This document shows, piece after piece, positions 1 to 8,074 of a DNA stretch of 43,579 bases. The notes below the pieces were generated by a model, which was given only the letters and a program-made list of their open reading frames with translations, was not told the DNA's origin and searched no databases. The DNA is from Phycisphaerae bacterium (GTDB lineage: Bacteria > Planctomycetota > Phycisphaerae > Phycisphaerales > SM1A02). The position numbers were made by a program, and so were the translations under genes. The stretch is from the NCBI GenBank assembly GCA_018665385.1, contig JABJDN010000080.1, positions 1 to 43,579 on the forward strand, written 5' to 3'. Positions within the stretch are counted from its first letter, which is position 1, and the number at the start of each line of letters is the position of its first letter.

Positions 1-1
1 T

Positions 2-433
2 GCTTGCCCTGAGGATGGCTCTGCTATGGAAAAACGCACCGGCCGTTTTGGACCGTTCTTAGCTTCAGTCAATTATCCAGAAATTAAAACAGTAGTGAAT
101 CTAGATAAAAAAGGTGGTGTTAAATATCCATCTCCACCGCCATTGCTCGTTGAATCGTTGCATTGTGAAAAATGCGAAAGCCCAATGAATTTACGGAACG
201 GCAAACGCGGTCCATGGCTAGGCTGCTCTACATTCCCAAAATGCAAAGGTCGTATGGGTTGGAAAACTCTCGAAGACGATATTCGAAATGAACTTGAAGC
301 AGCCTTAGAATTGCACGAAGAAGCAAATCCACAAGTCATTGTTAAAACACTTAGCGGAAAAACCATCGCTGAAGGCAGTCCCATCGAGGACCTTATTATG
401 GAAGGCGGAGTCGTCGAACTCGAAATTTATTAA
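2..433 (+). CDS. topA: DNA topoisomerase I, C-terminal fragment (5' end cut by contig edge)
   Basis: Only the last 143 codons are present; the frame is open to the first base of the window. The piece holds two topoisomerase-type zinc-finger repeats. The first begins CPEDGS and continues into KRTGRFGPFLA. The second, around residues 53-80, has four cysteines (CEKC, then GCSTFPKC). A tail of about 60 residues ends the protein. Such C-terminal zinc ribbons are typical of bacterial type IA topoisomerase I, which relaxes negative supercoils, and help bind single-stranded DNA. The catalytic Toprim domain and active-site tyrosine would lie upstream of the window. ispG follows 42 bp later on the same strand with its own -10 box. 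Identity rests on the zinc-ribbon pattern only. Confidence 0.85.
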   Translation, partial: ACPEDGSAMEKRTGRFGPFLASVNYPEIKTVVNLDKKGGVKYPSPPPLLVESLHCEKCESPMNLRNGKRGPWLGCSTFPKCKGRMGWKTLEDDIRNELEAALELHEEANPQVIVKTLSGKTIAEGSPIEDLIMEGGVVELEIY

Positions 434-462
434 CTTCTCAAACTTTTAACCGAGTACTAGGA

Positions 463-468
463 TAAAAT
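463..468 (+). promoter_or_regulatory. -10 box of ispG (leaderless type)
   Basis: TAAAAT ends 7 nt before the ispG ATG at 476. Transcription starting about 7 nt downstream would begin at the A of the start codon. No Shine-Dalgarno sequence precedes the ATG and no clear -35 box is visible. Confidence 0.5.
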
Positions 469-475
469 ACAGATT

Positions 476-1666
476 ATGACTCGGAAAATGACAAGGCAAA
501 TTCAAGTTGGAAACGTACGTATCGGTGGCGATGCTCCCGTATCTATTCAATCGATGACGTCTGGTTACACGCATGATGTTGATGCCTGCGTTACAGAAAT
601 ACATAAACTCGCAAACGCAGGTGCTGACATAGTACGGGTTGCCGTCCCTGAGAAAAAAGATACTGCAGTACTGCCTGAAATTTTGTCGCAAGTATCCGTT
701 CCTATTGTGGCAGATGTACATTTTCATTTTAAACGTGCACTTGAATCAATCGAAGCAGGCGTTCATAAAATTCGCCTTAATCCTGGCAACATTGGTGACA
801 CTGAACAAGTGAACGCAGTTATCGATGCATGCAAAGACGCTGGTATTCCAATTCGAATTGGTGTGAATGAAGGCTCAGTCGTTGAACGTAAAGATAAACA
901 AAAACGACAGGAAGAACTCGCTTCATTTTTCTCAGATAGAAAACAAGGTCACCTTCTTGCGATGATGATTGCGAAAATTGAAGAGTATCTTGATATATTT
1001 GCAGCTCGTGATTTTCACGATATTTGCCTAAGTGCGAAGCTAATGGACGCAAGGCTCGTCATTGACATTTATGAAGAACTTTCCAAACGGTTTGATTATC
1101 CCCTTCACTTAGGAGTGACCCACGCAGGTCCTCGTGAAACTGGTTCAATCCGTTCCATATCTGCACTTGGCTCTCTCCTTTCCCAGGGAATTGGGGACAC
1201 GATCCGTATTAGTTACGCAAGCGACCCTGTATACGAAGTTGAAGACGGCGTAGAACTCCTTAACTGTTTAGATTTACGCGACCGAATTGGTGCCGAACTC
1301 ATTGCTTGCCCAAGTTGCGGGCGCATACAAGTCGATTTGTTTACATTAGTTGACGATGTTCGCAAACAGTTACAAGACGATATCGATGTGCCAATAAAAG
1401 TTGCCGTTATGGGTTGTGTTGTCAATGGCCCAGGCGAAGCTGAAGGTGCAGATGTTGCAGTATTTGCAGGCGATCGTCGTGGAATAATTTATGTGCAAGG
1501 CGAACGCGTTGCAAATGTTCCAGAAAATGAAATCCTTGACAGACTTCTGCATGAATGTAAAAATTTACAAGAGCGAGTCCGATCAGGCGCTACAAAACTT
1601 GGCGAAAAAGCGGTAACTATTGTCGCTCCAACATCAGATGTAACCATCGAAGGTCACCACCAGTGA
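476..1666 (+). CDS. ispG: 4-hydroxy-3-methylbut-2-enyl diphosphate synthase (IspG/GcpE)
   Basis: IspG reductively opens the cyclic diphosphate MEcPP to HMBPP in the MEP isoprenoid pathway, in the cytoplasm, using a [4Fe-4S] cluster. The 396-residue protein has an N-terminal TIM-barrel part (IQSMTSGYTHD near residue 24, PIVADVHFHF near 76, KIRLNPGNIG near 98) and the C-terminal cluster domain. The expected cluster ligands are all present: Cys278 and Cys281 (ACPSCGR), Cys314 and Glu321 (MGCVVNGPGEAE). It is slightly longer than the E. coli enzyme through its C-terminal tail. The start at 476 fits a leaderless promoter; an in-frame ATG at 488 is an alternative. Its stop overlaps the GTG start of the pseudopilin gene. 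A prenyl diphosphate synthase and dxs lie within 4 kb. Confidence 0.95.
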   Translation: MTRKMTRQIQVGNVRIGGDAPVSIQSMTSGYTHDVDACVTEIHKLANAGADIVRVAVPEKKDTAVLPEILSQVSVPIVADVHFHFKRALESIEAGVHKIRLNPGNIGDTEQVNAVIDACKDAGIPIRIGVNEGSVVERKDKQKRQEELASFFSDRKQGHLLAMMIAKIEEYLDIFAARDFHDICLSAKLMDARLVIDIYEELSKRFDYPLHLGVTHAGPRETGSIRSISALGSLLSQGIGDTIRISYASDPVYEVEDGVELLNCLDLRDRIGAELIACPSCGRIQVDLFTLVDDVRKQLQDDIDVPIKVAVMGCVVNGPGEAEGADVAVFAGDRRGIIYVQGERVANVPENEILDRLLHECKNLQERVRSGATKLGEKAVTIVAPTSDVTIEGHHQ

Positions 1667-2583
1667 ACAAAAAACTCCCCACTGGGTTCACAATTATCGA
1701 AATGATTATTGTGATTGCTGTTATTGGCGTACTTGTTGCTATCTTGATACCCGCTGCACGAGGAGTCATGTCGCGATCTAGAAAAGTCAAGGAAATGAAT
1801 CTTATAAGCCACGTTGGAAAAGCGTGGAATATGTATTCTGTAGATCACCTTGATACTATTCTTCCTGGCTACGTGAGCACTGAGGTGCAAGCAAAAGAGG
1901 AACTTGCTTGGATTTTCCCAAATGAAACGCTCGTGCCGCCTGCTCCGGACTATGGACCAAATGATCCTAACGACGCGGGGCCTTGGCCATTCCGATTACT
2001 TGATTACCTTGATTACGATTGGGAATCTGTTCTTTCGTACAAAAAAACTGAGTGGTCCAGTGGCGATTTGCGAGAATACGCAAATATTATTGCAACAGAG
2101 CCAGCATTTGGATACAACGGTTTTTATTTAGGTGGCTGGCAAGAAGTGGACAACCATGGCGGGCGTGTTACATCATTGTTCAGTAATGTTGCGTTAACAA
2201 ACGGCAGGCGCGTAAACGTAGTTGCAAAACATACATCCGCAATTCCAAGGGCTGACAACCAAATTGTTTTCTGCAGCACTTTTTTTGCAACAGAGGGCAT
2301 CCATCACGAGTTGTCAGACGACACCCCCGGTACGTTCATGGCAAGTCCGAGTGTTCTTGCACGCGTCAAAAGATGGCAGCCAATCGCTAGCGACAGAATA
2401 GAAGCACTATTCGATACATACGCGCCGCTAGGCAGATACAACGGAATTCCATCACTCGTATTTGCTGACGGTTCAGTCCGTACTATTGATACAGTGAAAC
2501 TGCTCGACCAATCGCTTTGGATTCCAAGCGCAAAACAAATTGGCGACGTTCCAGCAAGTGAATTTTCACACACAATGAACTGA
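1663..2583 (+). CDS. Prepilin-type N-methylation protein of the H-X9-DG type (pseudopilin-like)
   Basis: The N-terminus has a type IV prepilin/pseudopilin signal: a short basic leader (MNKKLPTG), the cleavage site G|FTIIE with Glu at +5, and a hydrophobic helix to about residue 28. After cleavage by a prepilin peptidase such proteins assemble at the inner membrane into pili or type II secretion pseudopili. Near the C-terminus VFADGSVRTID resembles the F-x-DG-S-V core of the H-X9-DG domain found in many planctomycete paralogues. The specific function is unknown; the middle 220 residues match nothing I recognise. The start is GTG at 1663, overlapping the ispG TGA (GTGA), so translation is probably coupled. 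The stop lies one base from the convergent TraB-like gene. Confidence 0.8.
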   Translation: MNKKLPTGFTIIEMIIVIAVIGVLVAILIPAARGVMSRSRKVKEMNLISHVGKAWNMYSVDHLDTILPGYVSTEVQAKEELAWIFPNETLVPPAPDYGPNDPNDAGPWPFRLLDYLDYDWESVLSYKKTEWSSGDLREYANIIATEPAFGYNGFYLGGWQEVDNHGGRVTSLFSNVALTNGRRVNVVAKHTSAIPRADNQIVFCSTFFATEGIHHELSDDTPGTFMASPSVLARVKRWQPIASDRIEALFDTYAPLGRYNGIPSLVFADGSVRTIDTVKLLDQSLWIPSAKQIGDVPASEFSHTMN

Positions 2584-2584
2584 G

Positions 2585-3841
2585 TTAATTTGAAGAATCA
2601 TCCTTTGATTTCTTCTGGTTCTTCATTTGGTATTCAAGCATAAAACGCATGCGTTTCATATCGCTTTGATCAAGAAGTGATTTGCTTGGATCGACGCTCA
2701 TAGAAGCAAACCACTTTTCTTCCACTGCTGTATATCCAAACAACTTCTCCATGCGTACACTCAAGTCATCCATGTGACCTGCGCCATACAATACGCCGAT
2801 CGAAGATGCACCTTCGACATACTCCAGTGTAAATGCAATATCGCTAAGTACTTCAGTATTCCTGTCAATGATGATGACGTTGTTGAGTTCGGGCTCTACT
2901 TCTTGAAGTAAATCAGTAGTTCCTGGCATCGATAAAATTTCGATCATGAGCAATCTAGCGGTTTCTTGCACTCCACCACCAAGCAAGAGGTCTAGCATAG
3001 GAATGATTTTCATAACCCCGCTCGCAAGTTTTGCAGTAAACGCTTCGCCAGTAATTGTTTCTAAAATCGCAGGGTCAGCGCCTCTTTCAACAAATTTTTC
3101 TTGCACTTCACCAATTGTCAAGTCGCTGCAGAACCACGTTGGATCGTCGTACCCTAGTCCTTCCAGTTGAAACTCAAGACCAAGCATATCTGCCATCTCG
3201 GCTTGAATCCCTTTGTCTGCTGACACGGCAGCTTTATCCTCTGGAATAATAATCTCTCGTGTCGCTTGCATGTCAGCAGCAAAAGTGTCGCCGCCACGTT
3301 TTCCATCTGCGCCAAAACACCAGAGAGTAACTTCATTCTTTTCTTTATCTATCTGCAATACGAATTGTCTGCCCCACGCATCAACCGAAGCATCCTCAGC
3401 CCACGTTGCAAGTCGACTGTCGAGAATGGCAGCCTCAATAAACACGTCTTCAATGTTTTCTGGATAAGTACCAGTATCTTCGATGACGCGTTTCGTAATG
3501 TCTGCAACAAACTCAAGCGAAAGCAGGGTTGATTCGAATTTTTCCTCTTCTGTATTTCCAGCTGGAGGTCTTGAACCCGTTGGCATCACAGATTCGTACA
3601 ACACCATATCCATACCATCGAGTAATTCCGACACCTTTTCGTAATACGAAGCATCGCCAATATGCACAACTCCAACCAGCCAGATGTCTGGCTTGTCTTC
3701 TGCAATATATTTCCTTGACGCTATTTCAAGAGATACTTGATTTTCGCTCTCTGCTTTTCGAGTCCAAGGCACTATCCCCACATCTGCTTTTGGTTCTTGA
3801 CCAAGTGCGCAAACGCATATACAAGTAGTTATAAAAATCAT
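2585..3841 (-). CDS. TraB/GumN-family protein, probably exported
   Basis: The 418-residue product starts with a hydrophobic signal-like segment (MIFITTCICVCALG) ending near residue 15. The body has TraB/GumN-family marks: GVVHIGDASYYEKV near residues 57-70, with the conserved G-x-x-H followed by a Glu in VLYESVMP; IIDRNTEVL near 325; and a second GAGHMDDL near 352. The family is proposed to contain metal-dependent hydrolases or proteases, but the activity of most members is untested, so none is claimed here. Its ATG overlaps the TGA of the upstream ExbB-like gene by 4 bp, so the two form an operon. An envelope role is inferred from the signal peptide and the ExbB-like partner. Confidence 0.75.
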   Translation of the reverse strand: MIFITTCICVCALGQEPKADVGIVPWTRKAESENQVSLEIASRKYIAEDKPDIWLVGVVHIGDASYYEKVSELLDGMDMVLYESVMPTGSRPPAGNTEEEKFESTLLSLEFVADITKRVIEDTGTYPENIEDVFIEAAILDSRLATWAEDASVDAWGRQFVLQIDKEKNEVTLWCFGADGKRGGDTFAADMQATREIIIPEDKAAVSADKGIQAEMADMLGLEFQLEGLGYDDPTWFCSDLTIGEVQEKFVERGADPAILETITGEAFTAKLASGVMKIIPMLDLLLGGGVQETARLLMIEILSMPGTTDLLQEVEPELNNVIIIDRNTEVLSDIAFTLEYVEGASSIGVLYGAGHMDDLSVRMEKLFGYTAVEEKWFASMSVDPSKSLLDQSDMKRMRFMLEYQMKNQKKSKDDSSN

Positions 3842-4452
3842 TCTTTGCCCCCTTGCTGGGCTGCAGCGATAAGCGATTCAATACGACCAATCGAACGTGA
3901 TGACCAACCTCTAAATAACATATACGGAAATAGTGTTACTAAGGCGACAATCAAACCGAGTGCAGTCGTTAACAGTGCTGCCGCAATTCCTCCGGCAACA
4001 TCAGATGGGTCAGTTAACACAGATTGTTCACCGAGCAAACGAAACGACTGAATGATGCCTAGCACTGTTCCTAAAATACCAAGCAAAGGCGCCGCAGTAA
4101 TTATTGTGGAGAGCGCAACCATAAACCGATCAATCTTTGGCCGTTGTGCTTCCACTGCTTCCATAGCAACTGCATCGCTTGGGCCGTTTAAAATGAGTGC
4201 CTTCGCTACAAAACCGTACGGTGTTCTATCGTTCTTCACTGCAGCTTGCGCGGAATCGAAATCGCCCCGCCTCAAAAATCCGTTGAGTTTTTCTAGACGA
4301 GCTATCGAACCCTTTCCACCAACAAGCATCCAAAACCAGCATCGCTCTAATATAAGCGCAACGCTAATGATGCTTAGGATAAAAAGCGGGACCATGACAT
4401 AGCCGCCCTTGTCTATTAAATTTGTTAGATCTTGCATTACTTCTTCTTGCAT
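3838..4452 (-). CDS. MotA/TolQ/ExbB family proton-channel protein
   Basis: The 204-residue protein has the three-helix plan of ExbB/TolQ: TM1 at about residues 17-37, a long cytoplasmic segment to about 110, then TM2 around AAPLLGILGTVLGII and TM3 around IAAALLTTALGLIVALVTLF, ending on the cytoplasmic side. The sequence AAPLLGILGTVLGI is highly typical. Family members use proton flow through a complex with ExbD/TolR to energise outer-membrane processes or motility. No ExbD/TolR gene lies next to it, which is unusual; a partner must be elsewhere if it works in the standard way. The start at 4452 is chosen because TACAAT ends 6 nt upstream; a second in-frame ATG lies at 4437. Confidence 0.88.
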   Translation of the reverse strand: MQEEVMQDLTNLIDKGGYVMVPLFILSIISVALILERCWFWMLVGGKGSIARLEKLNGFLRRGDFDSAQAAVKNDRTPYGFVAKALILNGPSDAVAMEAVEAQRPKIDRFMVALSTIITAAPLLGILGTVLGIIQSFRLLGEQSVLTDPSDVAGGIAAALLTTALGLIVALVTLFPYMLFRGWSSRSIGRIESLIAAAQQGGKE

Positions 4453-4458
4453 ATGTAG

Positions 4459-4464
4459 ATTGTA
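4459..4464 (-). promoter_or_regulatory. -10 box of the exbB-like gene (leaderless type)
   Basis: Read on the minus strand, TACAAT lies 6 nt before the ATG at 4452. It is the left half of a perfect inverted repeat (GATTGTA at 4458-4464, TACAATC at 4476-4482) whose right half serves the divergent prenyl synthase gene. Confidence 0.55.
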
Positions 4465-4475
4465 GGTTTACAACG

Positions 4476-4481
4476 TACAAT
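4476..4481 (+). promoter_or_regulatory. -10 box of the prenyl diphosphate synthase gene
   Basis: TACAAT ends 9 nt before the ATG at 4491, predicting a leader of only one or two bases and no Shine-Dalgarno sequence. It mirrors the minus-strand box at 4459-4464. Confidence 0.5.
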
Positions 4482-4490
4482 CTGTGGGAT

Positions 4491-5381
4491 ATGAAGCAAT
4501 CTATAAAAACACCTCCAACTGCACTTCTAGAGGCAGTTGAACTCATCGAACCATTGCTTCAGAAGCGATTAGAATCGTTCGACTTGCCCGCCAATCTATA
4601 CGATGCGGCGTCGTACGCAGTTGTAAATGGTGGAAAACGGGTTCGCCCCGCACTTACACTTATGTGTTGTGAAGTTGTTGGCGGTTCGCGAGATCTAGCC
4701 ATCGATGCCGCTATTGCGGTCGAGTTTATCCACTGCTTCAGTTTAGTACATGATGATTTACCCTCAATTGACAATGACGAACTTCGGAGGGGGAAGCCGA
4801 CCCTTCATATTCATGCAGGTGAGGCTATGGCTGTTTTGGCTGGAGACTTGCTCCTTCCACTTGCTTTTGAATTGCTCTCAAACGGACAATATACAGCTAC
4901 GCAACAAAGCAAACTTGTACGCACGCTTGCAAGCGCAACTCGAAAGATGGTCGCTGGGCAAGTGTACGACACACTAGGTGGATTACCAGAACATTTGAGC
5001 GCAGAAGACGGATTGAAAGAAATTCATAAAAACAAAACTGGCGCACTCATTTCGTGTGCATGCACTCTAGGCGGTATATGCGGAAAAGCATCCGATGCAC
5101 ACTTGAAAGCCATACAAGAGTTCGGCGAAACGACTGGTCTCATGTTCCAAATTGTTGACGACCTAATAGATTTGCAAGGTGAATCTGAACATGTTGGCAA
5201 AGCAACGGGAAAAGACGCAGATGCCGGGAAAAAAACATATCCAGGCACAATCGGGGTGGAAGAATCACTCTGCGCTGTGCAAAGCCTTCAAAAACGTGCA
5301 GAAGAAGCACTTTCGCCCCTTGGCAACGATGCAGAAACCCTAAGGTTATTCAATCTTTGGATGGCGCATCGAACTCGATAA
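4491..5381 (+). CDS. ispA: Polyprenyl (farnesyl/geranylgeranyl) diphosphate synthase
   Basis: A trans-isoprenyl diphosphate synthase that condenses IPP with allylic diphosphates. The 296-residue protein shows GGKRVRP (IPP binding), the first Asp-rich motif HDDLPSIDND followed by LRRGKPT, the KTGALI segment, and the second Asp-rich motif IVDDLIDLQG. The DDLPSID form with two residues inserted before the last Asp is typical of bacterial IspA-type farnesyl synthases; chain length cannot be proved from sequence. The start at 4491 (MKQSIKTPP) is chosen over an upstream in-frame ATG at 4422 because that one overlaps the divergent exbB-like gene and precedes the -10 box. dxs follows 31 bp downstream, linking supply of IPP with its use. 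Confidence 0.9.
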   Translation: MKQSIKTPPTALLEAVELIEPLLQKRLESFDLPANLYDAASYAVVNGGKRVRPALTLMCCEVVGGSRDLAIDAAIAVEFIHCFSLVHDDLPSIDNDELRRGKPTLHIHAGEAMAVLAGDLLLPLAFELLSNGQYTATQQSKLVRTLASATRKMVAGQVYDTLGGLPEHLSAEDGLKEIHKNKTGALISCACTLGGICGKASDAHLKAIQEFGETTGLMFQIVDDLIDLQGESEHVGKATGKDADAGKKTYPGTIGVEESLCAVQSLQKRAEEALSPLGNDAETLRLFNLWMAHRTR

Positions 5382-5393
5382 GCGTACTAAGCG

Positions 5394-5399
5394 TACAAT
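5394..5399 (+). promoter_or_regulatory. Possible -10 box of dxs with a very short leader
   Basis: TACAAT ends 13 nt before the dxs ATG. A start about 7 nt downstream would give a leader of roughly 6 nt with no Shine-Dalgarno sequence. dxs might instead be read through from ispA. Confidence 0.35.
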
Positions 5400-5412
5400 A
5401 GACAAATCCCAC

Positions 5413-7344
5413 ATGCCTACTGAATTACTAACAACAATCAATTCCCCAGATGATTTACGAAAACTGTCTGTATCTCAACTCCCACAATTGGCAGAAGAGA
5501 TGCGTCACGCGATTTGCGAACAAGTAAAAAAATCAGGCGGGCACCTAGCACCAAACTTAGGCGTAGTTGAACTTATGATTGCGCTTCATTATGTGTTTGA
5601 TTTCTCGCACGATCGACTTTTGTTTGACGTCGGGCACCAATGTTACCCTCATAAATTACTTACGGGGCGCCAGCATCTGCTTGGTAAGCTTCGACAAAAA
5701 GGTGGTATGTCTGGCTTCCCATCGCCAGACGAATCTCCATTCGATTTGTTCGCCGTTGGTCACGCTGGCACAGCAATTTCAACTGCAGTTGGTATGGCAC
5801 GGGGTGACACTATTCATGGCGAATCCTACGAACCTGAAACAAATCAGGACGGAAGAAGAGTTGTCGCCTTTATAGGAGATGCGAGTATTGTCAACGGCGT
5901 TGCTATGGAAGGGCTTAACAACGCAGGCACTCTAAAAAGACAAATGCTCATCGTATTGAACGATAACGGTATGAGTATCGCAAATCCACAAGGTGCAATT
6001 GCTGATTACTTTGACCACCTTCGTGTTGGCTCTACGTATAGATCGATGAAGAAAAAGGCAAAGAATGTAATGAAGGGTCTTCCTGGAGGCTCGTTATTAA
6101 AAGACATGTCGCACCGAATGACCGAAATGCTGAAAGACGCAATTTTTGAAGATTCATGGTTTGAGCATTTTGGAATCCTCTCCGTTGGTCCAATCGATGG
6201 ACACGATTTACCTTCACTCATTGAAATGCTGCTGGAAGTACGAGACGTAGACAGACCACTGCTGCTCCATGCGCATACGATCAAAGGGAAGGGATTTGAA
6301 TACACTGAAAACAATGCGACAGAATTTCATTCTCCAAAACCATTTGAAGTATCCGATTGCGCAGTAACGGTGCAATCCTCTGGCCGTTCATTCACGGCAG
6401 CATTTTCAGACGCACTTATTGATCTTCTAAAACAAGACTCTAAAGTAGTTGCTGCAACTGCAGCAATGCCTGATGGCACGGGCACAAAAGAAGCCATCAC
6501 ACTTTTCCCAGATCGAGTCTGGGACACAGGCATTTGCGAATCCCACGCTATGGACATGCTCGCAGGCTTGGCAAAAACAGGTTGCAAACCATTTTTTGCA
6601 GTGTACTCAACATTTTTGCAACGAGCATTCGACCAAGCATTTCAAGAAGTTGCGTTACAAGGCCTACCCGTTCGACTCTGCCTCGACAGAGCCGGAGTAG
6701 TTGGTGGAGACGGGGCTGTGCATCATGGATTTTGTGACATCTCGTTGTTACGAGTTTTACCAAATGCAACACTCCTAGCTGCAATAGATGAAACAACACT
6801 CAAGCATGGCTTGCAATGTATGTTGCAATGCAACGATGGGCTTTCCGCTATTCGTTATCCGAGAGACAGCGTGAGCGAACTTGTTGCTGACTCACCACCA
6901 TTTGTCATTGGAAAAGCACACTGTATTCTTGAATCAAAAGAACCCAAACTAGCAATTCTTGGATACGGCACCCCAGCTATCCACGCACTAGAAGCTGCGC
7001 AACGGCTAGATTCACAATCTATAGCGGTGTACGATGCACGCTTTGCAAAGCCTGTTGATGGCGACCTTATTGAGTCCCTGCTTTCAAATTCAATCCCAAT
7101 TATTACCGTTGAAGATCACAGTACTATTGGAGGATTTGGTTCAGCGGTTATTGAAGAAGCATCGAATCGAAATTTAGACACCTCCCTCGTCACAGTGCTC
7201 GGCTTACCTGATCGCTGGATTGGGCACGGCTCTCGCAAAGAACAATTAGAAGAAGCAGGCATTGATGCGACTTCGATTGCTCTAGTTGCCGAGAAATTTT
7301 TGCAACCAACTAAAACAGAAATTCCAGAAATAGTAACCTCTTAA
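5413..7344 (+). CDS. dxs: 1-deoxy-D-xylulose-5-phosphate synthase
   Basis: DXS joins pyruvate and glyceraldehyde 3-phosphate in a thiamine-diphosphate-dependent reaction, the entry step of the MEP pathway. The 643-residue protein has the family order: DVGHQCYPHKLLTGR (near residue 73), the ThDP-binding stretch from FIGDASIVNG to LNDNGMSI (about 154-185), GPIDGHD, a transketolase-like pyrimidine-binding part (DGTGTKEAI, LQRAFDQAFQ), and a C-terminal transketolase fold with TVEDHSTIGG. The usual GDGA(L/M)TGG is GDASIVNG here, a tolerated variant. Length is near the family norm of about 620-640. It lies directly downstream of the prenyl synthase gene and 9 bp upstream of a glutamine amidotransferase gene. 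Confidence 0.96.
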   Translation: MPTELLTTINSPDDLRKLSVSQLPQLAEEMRHAICEQVKKSGGHLAPNLGVVELMIALHYVFDFSHDRLLFDVGHQCYPHKLLTGRQHLLGKLRQKGGMSGFPSPDESPFDLFAVGHAGTAISTAVGMARGDTIHGESYEPETNQDGRRVVAFIGDASIVNGVAMEGLNNAGTLKRQMLIVLNDNGMSIANPQGAIADYFDHLRVGSTYRSMKKKAKNVMKGLPGGSLLKDMSHRMTEMLKDAIFEDSWFEHFGILSVGPIDGHDLPSLIEMLLEVRDVDRPLLLHAHTIKGKGFEYTENNATEFHSPKPFEVSDCAVTVQSSGRSFTAAFSDALIDLLKQDSKVVAATAAMPDGTGTKEAITLFPDRVWDTGICESHAMDMLAGLAKTGCKPFFAVYSTFLQRAFDQAFQEVALQGLPVRLCLDRAGVVGGDGAVHHGFCDISLLRVLPNATLLAAIDETTLKHGLQCMLQCNDGLSAIRYPRDSVSELVADSPPFVIGKAHCILESKEPKLAILGYGTPAIHALEAAQRLDSQSIAVYDARFAKPVDGDLIESLLSNSIPIITVEDHSTIGGFGSAVIEEASNRNLDTSLVTVLGLPDRWIGHGSRKEQLEEAGIDATSIALVAEKFLQPTKTEIPEIVTS

Positions 7345-7353
7345 GAAATTTTT

Positions 7354-8073
7354 ATGTCAATACTAATCATCGAGCACAGTACCCTTACAGGAGCAGAAAG
7401 ACTTGGATTCCGATTGAGCGAAGACGGTCACAGATTACAAGTTGTTCGCGTTCACAAAGGCGAACAATTGCCAGATAATCTTGATGAAATTGATGGAGTG
7501 ATAAGTTGCGGAGGCCCTCAGGCACCTGACTGCAGCGATGATTGGGTCGACCACGAACTTCGCTTGCTGAAAGAAGCTGACGAGTTACAACTTCCAATCT
7601 TAGGCATTTGCCTAGGCTCACAGCTTCTCGCTCGAGCGCTCGGTGGAAGCGTCGCAAAATGCAGCGCTCCCGAGTACGGCTGGTATGACATCACACTTAA
7701 TGCATCTGGTAAAGAAGATGTTTTATTCGCAGGGCAACCTTGGACAGGACCACAACTGCACTGGCATCTCTGGGAGGTAACCGAATTGCCTGCTGATGCA
7801 ATTGCACTTGCAAGTTCTGAACGATGCAACAACCAGATATGGATGAAGGGTATACATACCTACGCTGTTCAATTCCACCCTGAATGTACGAGAGAGACTA
7901 TTACTGCTTGGATTGCCGACGAAGATCCCGATTCCGGAATTGACGGAAATGCAATTGAATCTGAAACAGATGCCAATTTTGCAAATTACGAACGATTAAC
8001 TAATCGCTTCTTTGATGCAATTTCCCAACTCCATATGCCTGTGCATACTCGGCTTCAACGGCAACGACACTAA
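7354..8073 (+). CDS. Class I glutamine amidotransferase-like protein
   Basis: A 239-residue stand-alone class I glutamine amidotransferase. The nucleophile elbow GICLGSQ (Cys near residue 86) and the catalytic dyad FHPE (around residue 173) are both present, as is the family's GGPQAPD oxyanion segment. Such single-domain proteins resemble the glutaminase part of GMP synthase and are often annotated as GuaA-like; a number act as gamma-glutamyl hydrolases or amidate unknown acceptors. The acceptor here is unknown. It starts 9 bp after dxs without a Shine-Dalgarno sequence and is followed 1 bp later by a methyltransferase gene, so the two may be one functional pair. Confidence 0.85.
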   Translation: MSILIIEHSTLTGAERLGFRLSEDGHRLQVVRVHKGEQLPDNLDEIDGVISCGGPQAPDCSDDWVDHELRLLKEADELQLPILGICLGSQLLARALGGSVAKCSAPEYGWYDITLNASGKEDVLFAGQPWTGPQLHWHLWEVTELPADAIALASSERCNNQIWMKGIHTYAVQFHPECTRETITAWIADEDPDSGIDGNAIESETDANFANYERLTNRFFDAISQLHMPVHTRLQRQRH

Positions 8074-8074
8074 C

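Noticed and set aside
4422..4490. A longer N-terminus for the prenyl synthase
   Set aside because: It overlaps the exbB-like start and lies upstream of the predicted promoter; the extra residues do not fit the family.
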